Shown piece after piece: positions 1-4,404 of a DNA stretch of 7,983 nucleotides. A program made the position numbers and the translations under genes. Source of the DNA: Chloroflexota bacterium (GTDB lineage Bacteria; Chloroflexota; Anaerolineae; Promineifilales; Promineifilaceae); contig QQUD01000168.1 in NCBI GenBank assembly GCA_008501785.1, forward strand, positions 1 through 7,983, read 5' to 3'. Position 1 is the stretch's first letter; every line of letters starts with the position of its first letter. Below the pieces are notes generated by a model. The model was not told the origin of the DNA, did no database searches, and saw only the letters and a program-made list of their open reading frames with translations.

Positions 1-172
1 CGATAAAGTCATCATCTGGCGTGGTCAATCTCCGCCGTGTAAACGTCACGCCATCGGTCGTGCGTAGATACTTGCCGCCAACAATTGTTTGTAGGTGTGG
101 ATTACGAAAGAAGCGTGGTGGCACAAACGGCCGTATAGCTTCACAGTTTATGTCTGTTGCATGACTGGTCAT
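1..172 (-). CDS. YheT-type alpha/beta hydrolase, N-terminal part (gene runs off the left edge)
   Basis: Reading the minus strand from the ATG at 172 gives 57 open codons to the window edge, with no stop. The peptide begins MTSHATDINCEAIRPFVPPR and continues with FFRNPHLQTIVGG and later RRRLTTPDDDFI. The pair 'NPHLQT' followed about 20 residues later by a 'xLxxPDxDFxD'-like stretch is the hallmark of the N-terminus of the YheT/UPF0017 family of alpha/beta-fold hydrolases (about 320-350 residues in known members). These are predicted cytosolic or membrane-associated esterases of poorly defined substrate. The catalytic Ser, Asp and His lie outside the window and cannot be checked. The frame is also open upstream to a TAA near 238, but the strong promoter at 206-234 favours ATG 172. 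The ribosome site is weak (GGGG about 8 nt before the ATG). The family call is recognition from memory of conserved motifs, not a search. Confidence 0.8.
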   Translation of the reverse strand, partial: MTSHATDINCEAIRPFVPPRFFRNPHLQTIVGGKYLRTTDGVTFTRRRLTTPDDDFI

Positions 173-183
173 CAAATTGCCCC

Positions 184-205
184 ATTCTGGAATATAATCC
201 AGAAT
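184..205. promoter_or_regulatory. Perfect dyad over the transcription start (probable operator)
   Basis: The arms ATTCTGGA (184-191) and TCCAGAAT (198-205) are exact reverse complements separated by 6 bp (ATATAA). The dyad begins directly after the -10 box and spans the predicted +1. This is where a dimeric repressor would block initiation. The GC-poor arms and the lack of a T-run argue against a terminator. The binding protein is unknown. Confidence 0.5.
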
Positions 206-234
206 AATATAGCCGCAAGGTGTGAAGCTGTCAA
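206..234 (-). promoter_or_regulatory. Sigma70-type promoter of the YheT-like hydrolase gene
   Basis: On the minus strand TTGACA (229-234) is a perfect -35 box. It is followed by a 17-bp spacer (212-228) and TATATT (206-211), a five-of-six match to the -10 box. The predicted start of transcription is near 199, about 27 nt before the ATG at 172. Position, strand and spacing all fit the downstream gene. Confidence 0.75.
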
Positions 235-244
235 ATTAGGGTAT

Positions 245-260
245 TTGTCGAAACCGACAA
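245..260. promoter_or_regulatory. Inverted repeat just upstream of the -35 box
   Basis: TTGTCG (245-250) and CGACAA (255-260) are exact reverse complements around AAAC. The centre lies about 53 bp upstream of the predicted transcription start of the minus-strand hydrolase gene. A protein-binding site is plausible by position, but a 6-bp arm can arise by chance. Confidence 0.35.
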
Positions 261-267
261 GCCAAAA

Positions 268-297
268 CAACTGCAAACACCTATATCAACTGCAAAC
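268..297. repeat. 11-bp direct repeat with 19-bp period upstream of the hydrolase promoter
   Basis: CAACTGCAAAC occurs at 268-278 and again at 287-297 with no mismatch. It lies about 70-100 bp upstream of the predicted hydrolase transcription start. It could be a tandem activator site, or a chance or duplication remnant. It overlaps the end of the questionable minus-strand frame at 281-595. Confidence 0.4.
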
Positions 298-728
298 TTA
301 CTTTATACTTTTGGGACAAAACTGGGGATGTTGGTGGAGTGGTGTCCTCAGAACAGACATTCAATACCTTGCAGCCGATAAGTCCTGGGACTTCTTGGCT
401 ATAGGACCCTGATTCCTCATCAATATAATCAATAATCAGTTTAACGTTTCCAACCGATGGCCAGGGAGAGGGAGCCAAGCGAAGTTTGTACCTCACATAA
501 GTCACCGGAAATAGATAGCCACATGACGCGGGTTTTCTACCTGTTAGCTTGCTATTTCCATTCAATATCGCCATAAGAGGACAAGAATGACCCAATTTTC
601 AATCCAACTAGCTGATACATATCTAATATTGATAAGCGCAATTGTGCCAAGATTCTTTCAATGTGATGAAACGCAAAGGAATCATCACAACCCATTGCCT
701 GATCGCAGCTGTCATCTTTACGATACAT
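281..728 (-). pseudogene. Possible broken minus-strand gene, two overlapping frames
   Basis: Two frames on the minus strand read like protein and lie end to end. The first runs from ATG 728 to a stop at 552 (58 residues, starting MYRKDDSCDQAMGCDDSFAF and ending SSYGDIEWK). The second is open from about 600 to the stop at 281. Its best part is the stretch YVRYKLRLAPSPWPSVG, followed by NVKLIIDYIDEESG and VPGLIGCKVLNVCSEDTTPP. That part looks like a beta-rich domain ending in a Cys-containing motif and a Pro/Thr tail. They differ by one frame step and overlap around 552-595, so one indel would join them. Neither has a clear ribosome site and I do not recognise the family. They may be remnants of a real gene, or chance open frames in an AT-balanced intergenic region. 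Confidence 0.3.
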
Positions 729-746
729 AGCATCTAATGTCAGTAC

Positions 747-767
747 GCGAGGAGGGAGCTACCTCGC
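747..767 (+). other. Small hairpin, GCGAGG / CCTCGC stem
   Basis: Six perfect pairs (747-752 with 762-767) enclose a 9-nt loop. The sequence after it is AAAATTTATT, not a clean U-run, so it is at best a weak terminator. It may be a leader hairpin ahead of the gene starting at 925. Confidence 0.25.
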
Positions 768-911
768 AAAATTTATTCACTGAATGTTTGCAACTGTAAT
801 GAGATAACAAAGTGCTGCAAGTTTGCGCATCAGGATAAATATTGCAATCCCAAAAAGAGATAAACAGCAAATTAGCTGCACATACGGCTGTAAACATTCC
901 ATTCAACCAAT

Positions 912-916
912 GGAGG
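912..916 (+). promoter_or_regulatory. Ribosome binding site GGAGG fixing the start at 925
   Basis: GGAGG lies 8 nt upstream of ATG 925 and is the best Shine-Dalgarno match seen in the window. It selects this start over the TTG at 823 in the same frame. Confidence 0.8.
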
Positions 917-924
917 TTTATTTT

Positions 925-1785
925 ATGAAATTATTATTTAGTCAATCAAGGGCAGCGCCCACCTGGGTGCTGTTTGCATTCCTGGCTCTCATTGCAGGGT
1001 TGGCATCTTCCCAGTGGGGAAGAGTCAATGCGGCCAGCAGTGGCGACACAATATATGTCAGCGCAGTTTACGAATATAGCGTCGATGGCATTGCTTACAC
1101 ACGAGATGACATCTTGGCTTACGACGTAGGCAGCGATAGCTGGTCAATGTACTTTGACGGCTCTGATGTCGGCATTCCAACCAAGGCTAACATAACGGGG
1201 TTTACAAAATTAAGCGATGGGTCGCTGCTATTGACATTTCTGTCAGATGGCATCACCTTGCCCGATGTTGGCTACGTAGATGGCAGCGATATTGTCCGAT
1301 TTGTTCCGACCAGTTTGGGAGACACGACTTCAGGCAGCTTTGAGATGTATTTTGACGGGTCTGATATTGGTTTAGATGATACCAGTCAGGGGATTTTGGA
1401 TGCATTCACAGTCATGCCCAATGGCCATTTGTTAATTAGCCTCTTGGGAGGCACTCAAATAACACCATCTTTTGTCGCCTATGACATAGATTTGGTGGAA
1501 TTTACACCAACCAGTCTAGGCGAGACCACAGCCGGTACGTGGTCAATGTATTTTGATGGCTCTGATGTAGGCCTAAGTGATGGTGGCGATGATGAAGATA
1601 TACGTGGCGTGTGGATAGACCCGACTACCAGCGAACTTTACTTATCTACCAAGGGTTCATTCAGCGTTCCTGGGCTGGCGGGTGACAAGAGCCAGCATTG
1701 GCAGCGATACAAGTTGTACATACAGCGCATATTGGGACGGTTCAGCAGATGGCATGACAATAGCAGTCAATGCGATTCACATTGA
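925..1785 (+). CDS. N-terminal piece: signal peptide and FDGSDVG repeats
   Basis: Residues 1-36 form a signal peptide: MKLLFSQSRAAPTW, a hydrophobic core VLFAFLALIAGLA, and a likely cleavage after VNA. The mature part contains repeats that end in W-S-M-Y-F-D-G-S-D-V-G-L. These occur at about 1141, 1339 and 1540, with a fourth variant (YSAYWDGSADG) at 1721 in the next frame. Each unit has a preceding 'DIVxFxPTSLGxTT' strand, and about 66 residues per unit suggest a beta-propeller or stacked sheet. The Asp-rich loops could bind calcium. I cannot name a Pfam family. The true coding frame is probably left near 1692. The residues from there to the TGA at 1783 (KLYIQRILGRFSRWHD and on) look out of frame. 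Confidence 0.75.
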   Translation: MKLLFSQSRAAPTWVLFAFLALIAGLASSQWGRVNAASSGDTIYVSAVYEYSVDGIAYTRDDILAYDVGSDSWSMYFDGSDVGIPTKANITGFTKLSDGSLLLTFLSDGITLPDVGYVDGSDIVRFVPTSLGDTTSGSFEMYFDGSDIGLDDTSQGILDAFTVMPNGHLLISLLGGTQITPSFVAYDIDLVEFTPTSLGETTAGTWSMYFDGSDVGLSDGGDDEDIRGVWIDPTTSELYLSTKGSFSVPGLAGDKSQHWQRYKLYIQRILGRFSRWHDNSSQCDSH

Positions 1786-3034
1786 ATTAGCTAATACAGC
1801 AACGCCAACAAACACACCGACATCCATACCAGCAAACACACCAACACCTGCACCAACCGACACGCCACCTCCAACACCCACGTCAACACCAGGTGGTAAC
1901 ACCAGCCGAACAACAGATGGATTGCAGGCTTTATACACCTTCCAAGAAGGGAATGGGACTACCGTTAGCGATATTTCGGGTGTGGGCGTGCCGTTAAACC
2001 TGACAATCGGAAACACAGACGCAATCACCTGGTTGGCAGATGGTGGTCTAACAGTATTTTCCGATGTTCTGATTTCCTCATCAGGCCCAGCGACTAAGTT
2101 AATCAATGCCAGTCAGGCAACTAATGAACTTACGTTTGAAGCGTGGGTCCAGCCTGCTAACACAAGCCAAAACGGGCCAGCTCGCATCGCGTCAATTTCA
2201 TTGGATACGGACTTGCGCAATGCAACGCTGGGTCAACATTACGACTACTTCAATGCGCGGGCGCGTACTACAGACACAACATTGAATGGAAGTCCTATAC
2301 ATTTGGATTCTAATGCAGGAACTGCCAGCACTAACCTAACGCATGTGGTGTACAGCCGCGATGTTTCTGGCACGCGCCGCATCTATGTGGATGGCGTTGA
2401 AGTAGGGAGCGACTCGCAAACTGGTGACTTCTCCACCTGGGACAGCAGCTACAAGTTTGGGCTGGCAAGCGAGCTAGACGGTTTACGCCCCTGGCTCGGA
2501 ACTTTCTATTTGGTAGCGGTTTACGATAAGGCGCTGTCAGCCGCCGAGATTGACCAAAATTTTAACGCGGGACATTTATACAATAACACAACCGCCAGCT
2601 TCATTGCAGACAAGACCAGTGGTATTGCGCCGCTGACCGTAAACTTTACCAACAATTCTGTTAATGCTGATACCTATCATTGGGATTTTGGGGATGGCAC
2701 AACATCAACTGCTGAATCACCCGCACATGAATATGATCAGGCTGGTGTCTATACAGTATCCTTAACTGCAACGGGGCCTAATGACACAGATATCTCTGCC
2801 ATTACAGATTACATCACCGTGACAGAAGATGTACGCATTATAGATGGATTGCAGGCGTTGTACACCTTCCAAGAGGGGAGTGGAGCCACCGTTGGCGACG
2901 TATCCGGTGTTGGAAATCCACTAGACTTGGCAATTGGTGATACGGACGCTGTTACCTGGTTAGGAGATGGAGGGCTTCATCTCATCATCTGGTGCAGCCT
3001 CCAAGCTGATAGACGCTATCCAAACATCCAATGA
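1682..3034 (+). CDS. Middle piece: Thr/Pro linker, LamG-like domain 1, PKD domain, start of LamG-like 2
   Basis: This frame continues the N-terminal piece from about 1691 (ASIGSDTSCTYSAYWDGSADG completes its fourth repeat). The GTG at 1682 is therefore not a real start. A Thr/Pro linker follows (1799-1897, e.g. TPTNTPTSIPANTPTPAPT), typical of exported Chloroflexota proteins. LamG-like domain 1 (about 1916-2578) shows GLQALYTFQEG, LTFEAWVQPANTS, THVVYSRD, RIYVDGVEV and ALSAAEIDQNF, the usual concanavalin-A-like (Laminin_G_3) landmarks. The PKD domain (about 2596-2830) has APLTVNFTNNS, YHWDFGDGTTS and AGVYTVSLTATG. A second LamG copy begins at 2843. Residues after about 2977 (LHLIIWCSLQADRRYPNIQ) are out of frame, and the stop at 3034 follows the break. 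Confidence 0.75.
   Translation: MTRASIGSDTSCTYSAYWDGSADGMTIAVNAIHIELANTATPTNTPTSIPANTPTPAPTDTPPPTPTSTPGGNTSRTTDGLQALYTFQEGNGTTVSDISGVGVPLNLTIGNTDAITWLADGGLTVFSDVLISSSGPATKLINASQATNELTFEAWVQPANTSQNGPARIASISLDTDLRNATLGQHYDYFNARARTTDTTLNGSPIHLDSNAGTASTNLTHVVYSRDVSGTRRIYVDGVEVGSDSQTGDFSTWDSSYKFGLASELDGLRPWLGTFYLVAVYDKALSAAEIDQNFNAGHLYNNTTASFIADKTSGIAPLTVNFTNNSVNADTYHWDFGDGTTSTAESPAHEYDQAGVYTVSLTATGPNDTDISAITDYITVTEDVRIIDGLQALYTFQEGSGATVGDVSGVGNPLDLAIGDTDAVTWLGDGGLHLIIWCSLQADRRYPNIQ
1799..1897 (+). repeat. Low-complexity Thr/Pro linker coding repeat
   Basis: Imperfect repeats of ACACC(A/G)AC-like units encode alternating Thr-Pro pairs (TPTNTPTSIPANTPTPAPT, then DTPPPTPTSTP). The linker joins the FDGSDVG part to the LamG/PKD part and is a likely extended, possibly glycosylated spacer. 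Such tracts are prone to slippage, but the frame is intact across it. Confidence 0.75.
1916..2578 (+). repeat. LamG-coding repeat, copy 1
   Basis: This segment is closely matched by copy 2 at 2843-3485. The offset is 927 nt at the 5' end and a constant 907 nt at the two points checked downstream of the gap. Long runs are nearly identical; for example, the stretch starting ACGTTTGAAGC at 2132 is almost base-for-base the same as at 3039. It keeps the complete reading frame and serves as the template that exposes the gap in copy 2. Confidence 0.85.
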
Positions 3035-3485
3035 ACTGACGTTTGAAGCATGGGTCCAGCCTGCCAACACAAGCCAAAACGGGCCAGCTCGCATCGCATC
3101 GATTTCACTGAACCCAAGCTACCGAAACGCAACATTGGGGCAGCAATATGACTATTTCAATGTACGAGCACGCACCACAGATACAACATTGAATGGCAGC
3201 CCCACGCATTTGGACTCCAATGCTGGAACTGCCAGCATGAACTTAACGCATGTGGTTTACACACGTGACGCTTCCGACACACGCCGCATCTATGTGAATG
3301 GCGTTGAGGTAAAAAGCGATACACAAATTGGCGATTTTTCCAATTGGGATAGCAGCTACAAGTTTGGTCTGGCAGGCGAGCTAGATGGCAGCCGCTACTG
3401 GTGGGGAACCTTTTATCTGGTAGCCGTTTATAACAAGGCGTTGTCAGCAGCAGAAATTGACCAAAATTACAATATTGGGCATTTG
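2843..3485 (+). repeat. LamG-coding repeat, copy 2, with a 20-nt net deletion near 2972-2978
   Basis: Aligned to copy 1, the distance from the DGG codons to the ISSSG codons is 13 nt here (GAT 2966 to ATC 2979) and 33 nt in copy 1 (GAT 2039 to ATT 2072). Exactly 20 nt are therefore missing net. The junction GAGGGCTT can be read as the end of DGGL in one frame and as EGF in the other. This would fit a deletion between two short direct repeats. The PKD domain is not duplicated. Confidence 0.85.
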
Positions 3486-4373
3486 CCAGATGTAAACAGT
3501 ACCCCTTCCTGGCAGAAAGTGACAACTACAAACGTCCCTGTTGCATGGAGCGAATACGCAATGGCCTACGATAGCAGTCGGGATGTCACGGTGCTTTATG
3601 GTGGCAATGGTACTGGTTGGCCATACGAGAACACCACCTGGGAGCTTAATGGCACAGACTGGATGATAGTAACGACAACGACGGACCAGCCCAATGCTGT
3701 TTATGGCATGGAAATGGTGTATGACGGCAGCCGGGTGCTGCTGTTTGGCGGTAGCAACCGTGCAGACGTTGCCCTCAATGAAATGTGGCAGTTTGATCAA
3801 GGTAATTGGACAACGCTAAATCAAGCGACATTGCCACCGGCACGAACCAACCATGTCATGATCAACAACGGCCAGGGAAAGACGTATTTGTTTGGAGGAA
3901 ATGCCAACACAACCTATTTCAACGACTTATGGGTGTTTGAAAATGGTGCCTGGAACCATAAGAATGATATCTCCGGCGATATTCCACCTGCACGCACCCT
4001 GCACGGCGCAGCATACAACTCAGACAGCAACATGCTGGTTATCTTCGGCGGGCGGGATGCCAATGGCAATGAACTTAACGACCTGTGGCAATATGACCCC
4101 ACAATGAACAAGTGGGCAGACATTACCGTGCCGAACCCAGCAGTTCGACAGGCATTGGGCATGGTTTACGATCCGGTGCAGCAGGCCATTATCTTGTCGG
4201 GCGGGCGCAGCGGCGACACCGTTTATGCTGATACTTGGCAATACAACAGCGGGAGTGAAATGACAGAACAGCCATCATCCACACTTGAAGCAGCATACCA
4301 CACGCTTACTTATGACAGTGCAGATGGACACATCATCACACTGACCAAAACAGGAACGTGGCAATATGAATAA
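2967..4373 (+). CDS. C-terminal piece: LamG-like domain 2 and six-bladed Kelch propeller
   Basis: This frame resumes LamG copy 2 at ISSSGAASKLIDA. Its ATG 2967 lies inside the domain and has no ribosome site, so it is a by-product of the break. LamG 2 (to about 3485) closely matches copy 1 (LTFEAWVQPANTS, RIYVNGVEV, ALSAAEIDQNY). From about 3510 a Kelch/galactose-oxidase-type propeller follows. The blades are marked by YDSSRDVTVLYGG, YDGSRVLLFGG, GKTYLFGG, YNSDSNMLVIFGG and YDPVQQAIILSGG, each followed by a W element (TWEL, MWQF, LWVF, LWQY, TWQY). A degenerate sixth blade (YDSADGHIITL, TWQYE) ends the protein at TAA 4371. No Cys-Tyr copper site of galactose oxidase is evident, so a binding role is more likely than catalysis. 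The overlap with the next gene suggests co-translation. Confidence 0.75.
   Translation: MEGFISSSGAASKLIDAIQTSNELTFEAWVQPANTSQNGPARIASISLNPSYRNATLGQQYDYFNVRARTTDTTLNGSPTHLDSNAGTASMNLTHVVYTRDASDTRRIYVNGVEVKSDTQIGDFSNWDSSYKFGLAGELDGSRYWWGTFYLVAVYNKALSAAEIDQNYNIGHLPDVNSTPSWQKVTTTNVPVAWSEYAMAYDSSRDVTVLYGGNGTGWPYENTTWELNGTDWMIVTTTTDQPNAVYGMEMVYDGSRVLLFGGSNRADVALNEMWQFDQGNWTTLNQATLPPARTNHVMINNGQGKTYLFGGNANTTYFNDLWVFENGAWNHKNDISGDIPPARTLHGAAYNSDSNMLVIFGGRDANGNELNDLWQYDPTMNKWADITVPNPAVRQALGMVYDPVQQAIILSGGRSGDTVYADTWQYNSGSEMTEQPSSTLEAAYHTLTYDSADGHIITLTKTGTWQYE
4366..4373 (+). other. Stop/start overlap coupling the two secreted-protein genes
   Basis: ATGAATAA contains the first in-frame ATG of the RHS gene (4366) and the TAA of the Kelch-domain frame (4371). 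Even if translation starts at 4405, only 31 nt separate the genes and no terminator is present between them. This supports one transcript. Confidence 0.6.
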
Positions 4374-4404
4374 ACACGAAACAAAACAACAATGGGGGCG
4401 AACC

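Larger units (their letters stand above)
729..924. other. Intergenic stretch upstream of the secreted-protein gene
   Basis: No gene is supported here. A TTG-started extension of the 925 gene back to 823 exists, but it adds a charged segment before a good signal peptide and lacks a ribosome site. I looked for a + strand promoter and found no convincing -35/-10 pair; only AT-rich stretches such as 835-843 resemble a -10 box. A short hairpin lies at 747-767. Confidence 0.5.
925..4373 (+). pseudogene. Large secreted LamG-PKD-LamG-Kelch protein gene, broken by two frameshifts
   Basis: This is read as one gene in three consecutive frames: 925 to about 1692, about 1691 to 2977, and about 2970 to 4373. 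Start ATG 925 follows a strong GGAGG (912-916) with 8-nt spacing and opens a signal peptide. The domain order is FDGSDVG repeats, Thr/Pro linker, LamG-like 1, PKD, LamG-like 2 and a six-bladed Kelch propeller, together about 1,160 residues if restored. The protein should be exported and bind glycans or other surfaces; no enzyme motif was seen. Each break coincides with missing DNA: the fourth FDGSDVG unit is about 20 nt short of its period, and LamG copy 2 lacks exactly 20 nt net relative to copy 1. The downstream gene stays open for about 1,200 codons, which argues against generally poor sequence. The breaks may be true inactivating deletions or local assembly errors at repeats. Confidence 0.7.

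Noticed and set aside
95..412. 105-codon + strand open frame
   Set aside because: It lies antisense to the YheT-like N-terminus and its promoter, has unusual composition (many Trp, Cys, Tyr) and no ribosome site. It is a shadow frame.
823..924. Upstream TTG-initiated extension of the 925 gene
   Set aside because: It would bury the signal peptide behind a charged 34-residue segment; the GGAGG at 912-916 clearly serves ATG 925.
1681..3000. Programmed ribosomal frameshifting at the two breaks
   Set aside because: No slippery heptamer or following pseudoknot-like element is seen, and both sites show missing DNA compared with internal repeats, which frameshifting would not explain.
3444..3800. 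Minus-strand open frames under the LamG/Kelch region (3157-3525, 3444-3800, 3914-4241)
   Set aside because: They are His/Cys-rich mirror frames of a clearly recognisable + strand domain gene, without starts or family resemblance.
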